Positions 35,601-45,181 of a stretch of DNA of 64,000 bases are shown here, in pieces. Position numbers and translations under genes: made by a program. The stretch is from [Phialemoniopsis] sp. UDSM-2020 (taxonomy: Eukaryota; Ascomycota; Sordariomycetes; Thyridiales; Thyridiaceae): positions 1,798,001-1,862,000 of the forward strand of contig JAEILZ010000005.1 of NCBI GenBank assembly GCA_018873225.1, in the 5' to 3' direction. Numbering within the stretch: position 1 is the stretch's first letter; every line of letters starts with the position of its first letter. The notes beneath the pieces were generated by a model that made no database searches, was not told where the DNA came from, and worked only from the letters and a program-made list of their open reading frames with translations.

Positions 35601-36208
35601 ATGGAACAATCTTGGGCGAAGAAGAGCGCGACGACACCGCCTCTAACGATACGCACGGTGCGGCTTCGGACGAGGCGGTGCCAGAGAGCGGGCCGGCCAG
35701 AGCAGAACCCGGACTTACGCCAGATGGAGGATCATCGGTCTCTGCCACGGCCATGAGCACCGCCGCTCCCCTGCCCGGATCCACGTTGCACTCGCCCCAA
35801 GAAGCGATGGAGACAGACGCTACGCCCAACCAGGCCTATGACTGGTCACGACAGGCGCAGCTCGACCGCGAGCTGAAACAAGACCGCGAAATACGCGCAG
35901 GGTTCTTCTCGCAGCAGCAGATATACTTTCCCATGGAGACGGACCAACCGCGGCAACTACCCTACCACGCCACGTACACTATGGATTCGTTCTGCTCGTC
36001 TGGAGACGGCGGGGTTGCGGGATACGTCGCCTCGGTCCAGGCGAAGAGGTGGGAGGAGATGACGAGCGGCCTCGAGGTTTTCTCGCACGCAGATGCCATG
36101 GGCCCTGGCATGTGGCCCAATGAGAACCCGACCCAGATCGGCTGGCCGTACGACCAGCCTCAGCTGCAAGCGATGGATGGCTTGCCGTACTACGCACAAC
36201 CTTATTGA
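32645..36208 (+). CDS. Zn2Cys6 fungal transcription factor with middle homology region (5' end unresolved)
   Basis: A single open frame runs from 32645 to the stop at 36208, but it starts at a GTG and has no in-frame ATG until 33638. From that ATG the protein is 856 aa, with the zinc cluster at the very N terminus: Cys 18, 21, 28, 37, 40 and 47 in C-x2-C-x6-C-x8-C-x2-C-x6-C spacing. The 331 upstream codons look coding (AAG preferred over AAA, no stops, SLSIKEIISPPENS-like text), so an unseen 5' exon probably supplies the true ATG. A fungal_trans middle homology region follows at about 115-420 (HFATELPFIHMPTL, FLMLGLYEWGR, RRTMFSCLILDRML). The C terminus is disordered and Q/P-rich. The protein is a nuclear regulator; its target pathway cannot be named from the sequence. 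Confidence 0.85.
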   Translation: MTASQTSHRSYSRLSAPAVVRCAVQTVLNPPRKAFLGLSSPSDGQSCIPRKQDPFACSALGTSWHLRGPEELFLCSLQLTTRPLTAVPRSLTGQDLILPSVFTSSTTPRGDSRQFGAGSVTDPTTVKISQPLSIKEIISPPENSGTGEYPYQLVSEVYANNKRKYSATLSALPDLRDPASPEGSQKSSLPESALVDLQPPSLPKPRKPLKSARPKVAGSSQNSTRRPKKQKPLARQSSTPKPLAAKPSISGRATSEPSTTGPSTSELTLLDVAQNESQPRTDNNHPDLSSVQPRERKSNPAQETSTEEPEAASSEKSESAEYERPYPVSAVMGKRAGRDQPPLRSSIACLRCRRSKIKCNNEGRGAPCDTCIRSGSSCHYPDINSNSRYGGKKDAAAVVSERVEQPQPRPKVTNPDVDRRKQKRRLGEGARSDNYEKASSFADGVLAAGFLTEQAWNEVFEIYRLHFATELPFIHMPTLRERLAHKSKDEVLQKSTENLNLVLLGILTLTSRFHKGMVNYVVHFASSIQKGRLQDINPNPDPDAASEFYADVLMRALGPLRMSMAVASVERVQAFLMLGLYEWGRARPNKGGLGAWMYVGVAIRMAQALGLGFGDMNERPGSSRAAPAGSIRSPNAQAEEVVQKEIKRRTMFSCLILDRMLACGKERVCTIRSEDLQIQLPCSELSFDMSEQTSTGFLKMTTAARKAGIFQESLLSRFIRLVDLWGEISTYSFSGGRLQEKEPPWEDSQFRRLRLGLEDFIETLPLPFTFSRSNYHKHASQHASGTYVALHMLSAVCQIMLHREYIPFIPMQCPGPIGPLDAPVFPEEKPGFWKESAEQVFKAARQIVDLIDMCKPGDRVPMSSLNLFAIWTAAFVGIYAWHFPHMDTEHHMLSPEATANADITQGGPTSIAFDAMTAFASSLNMATTYVAYFHDMDKYYTKVKHHFQQHLSKKRRETGSHGSLARQDTSGGLDEWKRRGGKVVNNGTILGEEERDDTASNDTHGAASDEAVPESGPARAEPGLTPDGGSSVSATAMSTAAPLPGSTLHSPQEAMETDATPNQAYDWSRQAQLDRELKQDREIRAGFFSQQQIYFPMETDQPRQLPYHATYTMDSFCSSGDGGVAGYVASVQAKRWEEMTSGLEVFSHADAMGPGMWPNENPTQIGWPYDQPQLQAMDGLPYYAQPY

Positions 36209-37684
36209 CGGGAAATGTCGGAGAGATGATAAGGAGAAGTTGAAAGAAAAGAAAGTTATGGCGCGTTGAGGTCGCTACCAGTATGTTGTCGACATGTCGG
36301 CTGTCCAATCCTTTACTCCAAAAAAGGTTGACCATTTCTATGGTCCAAGTGTGCGCAACGGGGAGACACCGCGATGTTGAAGAATCTGCTCGGAATCCGA
36401 AAATGATGATCAGCCACGGCGCTCGAATGACAAAAGGACTATTGGTTATTAGACTGTTCTTGTCGGTGTCTCTCCAAATGTTGAATGTTCTTTGCATCTT
36501 CCTGGCCACTGTTGTGTTAGTGAGCGTGTCACTGTCTGGCCCGATGCACACAATCAAGCAGACAAAAGTGGAATGCAAAGGGAGCAAGGGTCGAGATCGT
36601 GGTCGTCCAGCTCTTCTATCTTCTAGAGTCGAGCATACCTAATACATGATGATGATGATAAAGTACACGATCAGTCGCTCTATCTTCTCCGATGCGAAGT
36701 AGACTGGTTGACCCCGACGTTATCGTCAAACCATTGACTTTGTACATGGCCAGAACACGCACCCAAAAAGCCGGTGGGCTGAGTAACGTTCAGACATCTA
36801 TTAGTATTGCCCAAGTTGGGGTTAGAATTGTAAGATTTCGCTTACTCTTGCCTTACGGTAAGCAGTATTTGTTTTCAGCTTCGCTCTATGTTTGCATTTT
36901 GCGTTCACAATTCAGTCTTGCAGCAATTAGCAAAGTAGTGCATGTCACGAGAGGTGTTGTTTCCAGCCTTCCGGACGGATTCCGTTCCCCTGTTCCTCTC
37001 TGTCCCAAGGAAACAATTGTGACAGACGAACTGCATGCTCTGACTTGAATGGTTGACGAAGCTTCTTGTTGGTGTGGAGTCAAGTCTGGTCCTAGCCCAA
37101 CACACCACAACCAAATCCAAAATGCTCCGATAGCAGGACGAGAGCCTTCTTGTTGTCTCCCTGTGCAAAGTGCTTTCTTTTTCCAAGCCGCTCTAGGACG
37201 ATCTCATGTCAATAACTTGTCAATAATATGTCAAATGCATGTCAAACGCATGTCAAAATTGCGCCCTTGCACACGTCACATCCGGGCGAGCTAGTAGCTC
37301 CAGTCTGCAACCTGCCGTGGGCGGCATCAGATTTCCCTAGACCAGAAACGACAAGTCCAGGTACTGATGAAAACAGAGTGGAGGATAAGCAACCCGTCAG
37401 CTCTAGCAGACGGACATGGGCGTCAGCAGTAGAGCAGATACAGACGGCGAGGAATTTGGATCCGGCCAGGACCATTTACACACGGCCCGATTCCCGTACT
37501 CTTCCACACCGAGTCACAGTCCATCCTGACTCATAAGATGGAGGAAGGCCCCCAATGCAAGTGAAATTGGGAAAAGGCGCAAGAATCCTTCGGTTTCGTA
37601 GAAGCCCCTTAATTCCTCTGACTTGTCTCTTTTCGGGCCTCAATCTCTCCTTTTGTCTTCCCAAAAGACACCAATTCGCCAAGC
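36209..37684. other. Intergenic with an 11-bp tandem array, upstream of the GNAT gene
   Basis: No gene recognised; plus-strand frames at 36283-36642, 36692-37048 and 37228-37536 have no similarity and weak composition. It contains an ATGATGATGATG run near 36648 and the TGTCAA array at 37206-37258. The right 300 bp should be the promoter of the acetyltransferase gene. Confidence 0.5.
37206..37258. repeat. Five TGTCAA copies at an exact 11-bp period
   Basis: TGTCAA begins at 37207, 37218, 37229, 37240 and 37251, each step exactly 11 bp. The units are degenerate copies of (A/T)TGTCAANNNN, the last three sharing ATGTCAAA. The array lies about 430-480 bp upstream of the GNAT start codon. The period is close to one helical turn, so every copy faces the same side of the DNA. 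Confidence 0.75.
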
Positions 37685-38673
37685 ATGGGTGGTCTAACAC
37701 CAGTCCCCGACCAAGAAACGCCCACTCCTGGGGCCGGCCCCGCGCCGCCCCCGTCCACGGCGCAGGCGGCCCGCCCCCGCGTCGTGGCCTCGGACATCGA
37801 CCTCATCCCCTGGGACCACGACTCGCCCGAGCAGCACGACCGCCTGCTCACGCAGCGCAAGGCCTGCGGATGGCGCATCGACGAGATGGACGAGTGGGAC
37901 CGCCTGTCGCGCGAGGGCAGCAAAGTGATGTATTGGATTGTACGTTATCGCAAACCCCCTTTCTGTATATACTCACTCGCATACACGCCATGCATGTATT
38001 CAAAAACTCATCTAACCTTTGACGGTCAAAAAATAGGTCGTTAAAGACACCTTCCCAGCCAGCCAGGACATCCTCGCCAAGCACACGGCCCGCTTCCCCG
38101 CCGAAGTAGCCCCGATCCGCGACACGGCCGCCTCGGCGTGGGGCCTCGCCCGGACGCCGTCACCGGGCCGGACCTTTATCCCCGTGGGCCACTTCGCCCT
38201 CGTGCGCAGCCGGCCCGAGGAGGAGGCGCGCATCGGGCTCGCGGGCCAGGGCGCCGCCTGGGTGTGCCACCTGTACGTCTCGTGGGCGCTGCAGTCGACC
38301 GGACTGGGAAAGGCGAGCATGCTGCGCCTCGAGGACGAGGCCCGGTCCCCGCCCCTATGCGCCCCGGTCATCGCGCTCGACACCATGCCCGCCGAGTACC
38401 AGATGAAGCCCGACCTCGTGGACAAGCTGTACATCCAGCAGGGGAACCCGCCTCCAAAGGTAGAATATCTCTTGGATTCTATGCTATGCTTGGGAGCATC
38501 TAGTCCTTGTTTGCTAACTTTGCTGTGTCATACAGGTGACCAACCAGCATTGGTACGAGAGACTAGGCTACGAGACTTTCTTCTACGAAAAGGAAGCCTA
38601 CCTGTGGTTGAACCCTGGGACGGGTCAAAAGGAACCGATTGATGTCTGTTACCTAAAGAAGGTCTTACAGTGA
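37685..38673 (+). CDS. GNAT-family N-acetyltransferase
   Basis: Three exons, 37685-37939, 38037-38459 and 38536-38673, with introns of 97 bp (GTACGT...ATAG) and 76 bp (GTAGAA...ACAG), all phase 0, give 271 aa. A proline/alanine-rich leader (about 1-35) precedes a fold with FIPVGHFALV, GAAWVCHLYVSWALQSTGLG (signature strand and the acetyl-CoA-binding turn, here quoted to 20 residues) and the closing TNQHWYERLGYETFF, which is the usual NxxAxxfYexlGF-like end of GNAT enzymes. The substrate is not evident: it could be a small metabolite or a protein N terminus. The 11-bp repeat array lies upstream. The gene converges on MTR10, whose stop is 488 bp downstream. Confidence 0.85.
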
Positions 38674-39161
38674 TGCGCCACGACTTCGTTTCTTCTCCAA
38701 GTATGGTGTTCCAGGTGTTTAAGAATTGCCATATCTGGCACAAACTAGCAATTTTGATCTTCTGATTCTCTAGATATCTCTACTAGCTCATCAGTGGTGA
38801 AGCCATCCCCAGCTCCGCTCGGATATCGTCCATGATGTAAATGCCGCTTGCCCAAAGAATCTCTAAGTATCTACTTGAACGCTTTTCTCCCTCCGACACA
38901 AGGAGGAGCTTCCCCATCAGTCGCTGGGCTCGTAGATAGCCCGTCTTCATAACTAACTGCTGGTCCCGGCAATTTTCTTCCCTGCGCCAAATCTCCCCAC
39001 GGCCCGATTTGCATATCTGCAAGCAAAGATAAAATATTTGTCAACTCTGGCACCGCACCAAAATTGGATATCATTCTCGGCGATCAATTTCCCCCCTCTT
39101 GAACACCTCTATTATGGGTGACCTAACGTGCTTCAATCGCTGGCCGGTAACTCTGAGGCCG
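38674..39161. other. Short convergent intergenic region
   Basis: It lies between the stop codons of the GNAT gene (plus) and MTR10 (minus). It should hold both 3' UTRs and poly(A) sites; nothing else is seen. Confidence 0.5.
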
Positions 39162-42100
39162 CTAGCCGTCAAAGTGGAATCGTCGGGCTTCCAGCTGACC
39201 CAGGCCATCTCTCGGGGCCACATAGCGTCGCCGGTAGGTATTGGTGAAATCTTGTAAAAGCACTCGAACTTGCCTCAGGCTGCTGGGGTCGGGTCCCGAC
39301 AAACGCTCCTTGATCTTGATCATGAGACGGTTCGCTTCCTCAGGGGTGATGGTCCCCGACGGGAGCAGCTGGATGGTCTGGCCTACCCACTCCGTTGTCT
39401 GGGTGGGCAGGAGTTCAAACATGCCAAGCAGAACACCGCTACCGTCCGCGAAGCAGTCACGTGGGAATGTAATCATCATCCCGGCCATCACCTGCTTAAT
39501 GAGAGCACCGCCCTGGGCTAGAAGGAGCTGTTTGACAATCTGCTGCATCTGCGGTGCGAGCTCGCTCGAGTAATACCAAGACTGCGCAGGATTGGGTCCT
39601 CCATAGGTCAGGAGATCACGCAGGTAGTGCAGAACCGCAGAAAGCGGCTCGCGCTGCTCGAGAGCCAGGGCTGAGATTGCTGCTTGTAGCAGAGGCGTCA
39701 AAAGTGCTGATGGGATAAGTCTCTGAGGGAAGTAGAGTAGGGCATCCACGAGCAAGCGGAAGAAATCCTCGATGACGTCGGGAAGCTCTGCGGGCGGAAG
39801 GTCACTCATCACCCGCAGCACATTGGTCGCCTGCGACTCAAAGAAGACATAGATCGAATCAGTGATGTGATCGTCGACGTGTTCGCGATCCTCGGAGAAT
39901 TCCCGAAGAATAGCACCCGTCACCCAGAGGAAGCAGCCCTGTTTGGACACGGCAAACCCGTGGGCCAACTTGTTCGCCATCTCGGCGAGAAAAGGCGTCA
40001 TGGCCGTCCGGTAGGAGATGACCATGAAGCGCCAGCACCTGCAAACCCTCTCGCAAATCGGGGTGAAGGTGATGAAGTTTTCGAGTACAGTCGATAGGAT
40101 TGGGAACACCTCCTGCCAATACTTGACGGCGGGATTATCCTCATTCTTCGACACATAAGGTATCACGATCTGGACAAAGATGGTGATGAGCTGGATGTGA
40201 TCTATCAAAGCAAAGAAAGTTAGTAATCACTCATGAATGTAGCCTTAAGAAGGGTTACGTACCAGCTACAGCCAACTTGCCATCATCGTCAGTTGCCTTG
40301 TTGGCCTTGTCCATGAGCCTGTTGACGAGCGGATCGCAATAGAGTTTGAGAAGTTTGTAGGTGTCTTCGGTCTTCTGTGCGGCAACGACATTGGCGACAC
40401 CTTCGGTCATCTCCTCTTGACTCAGCTCCGGGAGCTTGTCCAGGACCTGATCGTAGAAAGTCTGCAACTGAAGAACCTGCTCGCTCAAGAGCTGCTTGCA
40501 GTCAGTGCAGAAGAACTTGATGGCTTGAGCGGCGGCACGGATGATCTCCTTGGAATCGGTCTCGAACGAGGACACGATATATGTGAACTGCGGTTGCAAG
40601 AACTCTGGATGGGCTGACGTCCACTCGGTGTATCGGCCAAAGACCATGATAGCCGCAAACCGAAGTTTCTCGTGCGGTGGGATCTGTACGAGAAGGGGCA
40701 TGAGCTGAGGCAGAACAATGTTCTCTTCCTTCTCGACCATGCGACCCATAGCACGCATGGCAAACAGGGGCGCCTCAAGCTCCTGCCAATGTGGCACAGA
40801 TGTTGCAGTAGCATGGCCACCGTATTTCTGCATCCAAAGCTTGATAGCTTCGAGAACCTTGGTGAGACATTCTGTGACGCCCATGACTTCGCAGGAATCT
40901 TTCAGAGTGTCGCCCATCTGATGACGGAATTCGCGGAACTTTTCTTCCTGTTCGCGGTCGCCGTCGAACAGATCGAGCTCGTTGCCGCTTTCGGATTTAG
41001 GATACCGAAGATGTCCCAGCAGGATGTCAACGAGTTTGGAGTAAACGTCGTTGAGCTCGAGCCTCGCCTGGATATACCTGTCCAGAACCAAGTATTGCTT
41101 CAGCTCGTACCAGAACCCAAAGGTGTACTCGATGACGTCCCGGTCTGCGTCTCGGGCGGCGCACTCTAGCAAAGCGTCCACCAAGGGTCGGAAGTGCTGG
41201 GGTTCCCGCGCAATGATAACAACCCAGGAATCGCCAGCATCCGCAAACAACCTTGTGAACGCCTTGTAAGCCTCGGTATCCTCCTCCTCTACAGCCTTTT
41301 GGATTTGGGGTCTCAGCTCGATGATTCGGGGCAACAGAACTTGAATGGTCTCAAGGTTGTCATCGACATCCCGCGTCTCTCTGCAGATTGTACCCAAGCA
41401 CTCCGCCGCTGCTTGCAAAGAAGAGTCGTTTCCGAGGGCATTGATAACCGTATTGAGAAGAGGCGAGTTGACAATGGTGCTAACCGGAACTTCGCGCAGC
41501 CAGGATGTGATACACTCCATCAGCTGAGGGTTTTGCGCCGCAGATGCTGTACGAGCTGATGGTTAGCAAAGCGCAGTAGCAAGACGGTATACACGAGACA
41601 ACTCACATGAGGATTGGGCGTATTCAATGAGGAGCTGAACCACCTGTTCAGCATTGTCGGCTAGCAGCTCTGTTGTTCGTTGGGCTAGCTCTTCTTCCTG
41701 TCATGACCGAATTAGACTATGATTCCTTCCTTGATCCGACCCAACGGGATGTCGTCAAGATTAGAGGCGAGATCGATGTTTCGCGTTCCACGTACAGTCA
41801 AGGTGATTTTTCGACCCTCAGTGACTTCTTCGGGAAGCACTCGTAGAAAGTCGAGGATGCATGCGTGGCTCTCAACGTCGTTGCCAAGCGAAGAGACAAC
41901 GGTCGGCAGAACATCCTTCCATGATCGCATCTGGATCGCAAGGATCGCAAGGCACACACAGAGCTGGACTCGGACGGGCTTGGGGCCTGGTGCATACTTT
42001 TTTAGAAGAACGAGTATCTGGCTTCTCAGGGCTGGGAGGTCGTTCTCCGAGATCTGCGCGGACAGGTCGAAAGTGATCTGTTTTCATGTTAGGTGCTGTT

Positions 42101-42437
42101 CAATACGACGGTTCGTTTGGATTTGGAAAATGTTGGCCAGTACCTTGCCCTTTAAGGTCGTCGCGGCAAAAAGCGCAACGTCAGCTTCGACGGAAGATTG
42201 CAGGATGGATATCGTGACTGTCCAGGCATCGTTCTGGCCATCTCATTAGTTCTGGATCACACGTGGCAAACCACCATCAAGGCAAGAAAGGTATCCATCT
42301 TCACTTACGGATTTCTGGAACTTGCCCAAGAAGTCCATGGCAGCCTTCTTCTTGCCGGCATCGCCTCCCCGCATGGTGGTCATAGCCGTCAAAATATTCT
42401 GGGGCGTGAAAGCCTCCTGCGACCCGTTTGTAGCCAT
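39162..42437 (-). CDS. MTR10: Importin-beta family nuclear transport receptor Mtr10 (transportin-3 type)
   Basis: Karyopherin that imports SR-type mRNA-binding proteins into the nucleus and, in yeast, takes part in tRNA re-import. Six exons: 42309-42437, 42144-42233, 41796-42077, 41607-41697, 40263-41546 and 39162-40201. The five introns are 75, 66, 98, 60 and 61 bp; donors include GTAAGT, GTACGT and GTGAGT, and all phases agree. The product is 971 aa, matching the roughly 970 aa of yeast Mtr10. The N terminus has the importin opening (KKKAAMDFLGKFQKSNDAW) and the joined exons give EGRKITLTEEELAQRTTELL, as in the family. HEAT repeats fill the rest, with FWYELKQY, TFGFWYEL and TFTPICERV blocks. 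The 98-bp intron also carries an open frame that could be misread as coding; the GTACGT donor at 41795 resolves it. No unusual residues were seen. Confidence 0.95.
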
Positions 42438-43362
42438 GGCGGGCAGGCCAAACGAGAGTGCAGACTGCTCGGGTCCAGGGAGGAAGTATGTGAAGTCTCA
42501 GTGGACGTGTCGAGAGGGGATCGCAAATGGCCTCGACATATGACGAGGGGTAAACCGCGGTATCGGACGGCGCCTCGTGTGCCACTGGGCGGCGGCGATG
42601 AAGTGTGTAGAGTAAAAACAATTCTCAATAGAAACGAGAGGTCAGCGGCAATATCTGAGGAGGAATTCCAGGTGTGCGAGCAGGGCTCAGATTGCGATGG
42701 CTGCCGGATATGCGAGAAGGTTGATGCTTGTGGGGAAGTTTGAGGTTTTGGTGGGATCGACAAGAGGCCGAAGTCAATCCAGTCCAAGTAAAGAAAATAA
42801 AACGTCAGGTTGTGAAGCTGGGGGAGTAACGCGGTAACAGCGAGCAGGGTTCGTGCGCGGTGCGGCGGTGCAGCGGTGCGCCAACGGGTGCCTTTGCCAG
42901 TTTCCGCCTAGCACGCCACAGTTGTTTGACGTAGCCTCGAACCACTGATACCTGGATGTCATGCCAAATCTGGTGACGAGCTAGGTACCCTTTCTTTCTT
43001 ATTAGTGAGGGGTCATAGGTAAGGTACCTAAGTCCCAGTCTTTGATGACAGGCTGCAAATTTACAGAGATGAGTACCTGGGAGATATCGAAATATCTCGC
43101 TATCCAGGCATAGAAGTCCAGCCCAGGCAGATTTTCTCACTGGTGAAAGCTGTTGTTGCCTGAAGAAGCTCTTTATTATCTGTCTATCGAGTCTACCATG
43201 CGAGCCCACCCATTACGGCCACGAGTTATGGTCCCAAATCGGCTTTTTCCCAGCACGGATCACATGCCACCTTTTTTTGGGTAAAGGAGTCTACGCAACA
43301 AAGACCAAGTAGGGTATTGAGAGGGCGAGAAAAGCAATCCCGTGTATTCGAACAGTCGGCAT
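42438..43362. other. Intergenic: MTR10 promoter and FAU1 3' flank
   Basis: No gene recognised. An inverted pair TAGGTACC (42982-42989) and GGTACCTA (43023-43030) flanks a 33-bp spacer. Frames at 42389-42787 and 42805-43209 look random. Confidence 0.5.
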
Positions 43363-44196
43363 TCAGTCCAGATGGATTGGCGCTTTAATCTCGCCGTCCC
43401 CTAGAACTAGACCGTCCAAGGCCTGGTCAAGAGCGTTGACGGGAATCGAGTATCCAGATGCCGGGTCGAGTAGCTGTTCAGCCAGAGCCAGACCGTACAG
43501 CTTAACTGGAGGAGCCTCTTCCGGCTCCAGAGCTGCGATCTTGAACATATATCGCTCAATGAAGTAGTCGTAAAAGCCCTTTCCATGGCCGCATCTCCTG
43601 ATGAGCCCAGTACCTGGCTCGATATCAAAGGCTACCCCTGGCATCAAGATAAGATCCAAGATGGACTTTTCTGAATGCTGGGCATCTGGCCCTCCCAGAA
43701 TGCGTTGCCGGTTGTCCACAGTCGCGGGGTCGATACTGGGAATGCCCCAACGATCCCTTTTCAGAGACTCATAGTCCAATATGTCCCTCAATAGCACCAT
43801 GTCCATCACTCGTGATGGCGTGTCAGGGGTGTGTGGAGGGGCCTTGTGGAGATAAGGCACATAGACTTGTTTGCCAGATTGCAGGGCATGCCGGACTATT
43901 GCGTCTGTCTGGACTTCAGCCGCGGGCATTGACAGGAAGATGCTCACGCGCCGAGCATCGAGGTACGGCTTGAACCTCAATAACGTGTTGTAGATGGTGG
44001 TACCTGTAACCAAGTTTAGAGTCTAGGCAAAAAGATATTCTTTAAGAGTTGCAACCATACTTTGACTTGAGATGGCATCATTAGACAGTCCTGATAGTTT
44101 TTGTTTCATCATAGACCGCAGCTGTGCCTTGGCTGCTGCTAAGGCTGGCGTATTCCTCATGATGTCTGGTGGCCCGTCGGCCTGATCCGAGGTCAT
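43363..44196 (-). CDS. FAU1: 5-formyltetrahydrofolate cyclo-ligase (5,10-methenyl-THF synthetase)
   Basis: Converts 5-formyl-THF with ATP to 5,10-methenyl-THF, salvaging folinic acid in one-carbon metabolism. Two exons, 44061-44196 and 43363-44003, with a 57-bp GTATGG...ACAG intron in phase 1, give 258 aa. The splice forms ISSQ-STTIYNTLL. The N-terminal ALAAAKAQLRSMMKQKLSGLS helix precedes the substrate fold; RVSIFLSMPAAEVQTD is the conserved strand with the folate-site Glu, and IRRCGHGKGFYDYFIERY (about residues 180-200) is the ATP-binding G-x-G-x-G-Y/F-YD motif with phenylalanine in place of the common tyrosine. Two in-frame ATGs occur (44196 and 44160); the outer one is annotated, and the inner would give 246 aa. 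An insertion (PPHTPDTPSR) widens the middle, as in other fungal enzymes. It is divergent from the OPT gene. Confidence 0.93.
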
Positions 44197-45181
44197 GAGA
44201 ACGGGTGTATGAGGGATGCCGATGCGCTCTCATCAAGACCCGTTCATCTGATCTTTCAGCGGCCGTCTGGCAACGATATCATGAGAGAGTGATAGACATA
44301 TATGACTGATGCTGACTTAGCAAAGCTATTTAGATTGAAGATAAAGTCTTTCAACCCACGACGTCAAAGTGCACCCTGTACTCGGTAGACGTTAGTCATA
44401 GCACACCTAATCGATCCCAATTAGCTTGCATGCACCCAAGCTTTAGAGGACCGTAGCGGCATCGCTAAAGCGGCTTTAGCGAGCGGGCCCTCCCCCCTCC
44501 AGCCAGCACCAGCGCCGAAAGCCAGCACCGACAGCGCCCCTCGTGCAGGCCAGGCCTGACAGATTGCGACGCCAGGATTGGAGGAGGCATCAATTCGCCA
44601 TGCCCGCCCTTCCCGCCTGCGGATCATGACTCTTTAGCGTCATGCGAGAACGTGCAACGAGACGACACGATCCAGGTTTTTCATGGCATTCCTCGGTCCA
44701 CTGATGCCCCTCTCCTCCCAAACAAGACCTGCTAACCTGCCCTGATGCCATACTCATCTGTCTGTGGCCGATACTTTCATGCACATCTGATCCCGGCTGC
44801 CCGGCTACAGCCGTTTGCACCCTTCGCTCGTGCATTTGTTCACCATCGTGCTGGTGCTTCGTCATCTCGACGCAGATCAATTGAGTGCTGTAGCACGTAG
44901 GCATTTATCAATTGTGCCTCTGCCCTGACTCTGCACTCTCTGCTCGAGGTAGATCACACACGGTCCCTCTCTGTCTGACAGCAGAGCAAGTGTCTGGGCG
45001 TGACGCGCCCCATCTCTCACATCTCCGATCCCTTGCCTCATTGCTCCATATCCGCCCCAAAATCGACAGGTCAGACGCCGTGACCGCCTCCCTCCCACGG
45101 CCCCGCCGCCTATCCTTCTCTATGTACAGCACATAAAGCAGAGAGTGCGCCGGCTGCACCGAAGGGTCTCCAACCTCCCTT
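44197..45181. promoter_or_regulatory. Divergent promoter region, FAU1 / OPT transporter
   Basis: 985 bp between two divergent start codons, with no gene recognised. It carries a 9-bp perfect palindrome at 44463-44483 and CT-rich stretches near the OPT start. Both genes could share elements. Confidence 0.5.
44463..44483. promoter_or_regulatory. Palindrome TCGCTAAAG-CGG-CTTTAGCGA
   Basis: Nine-base arms are perfect reverse complements around a 3-nt CGG centre. A further CTTTAG lies at 44440-44445. The site is about 270-290 bp upstream of the FAU1 start and 700 bp upstream of OPT. Symmetry suggests a dimeric regulator; no known factor is assigned. Confidence 0.5.

Noticed and set aside
42982..43030. 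Inverted TAGGTACC / GGTACCTA pair
   Set aside because: Similar short TAGGTAC elements occur in several intergenic regions of this window, so it looks like common background and not a specific site.
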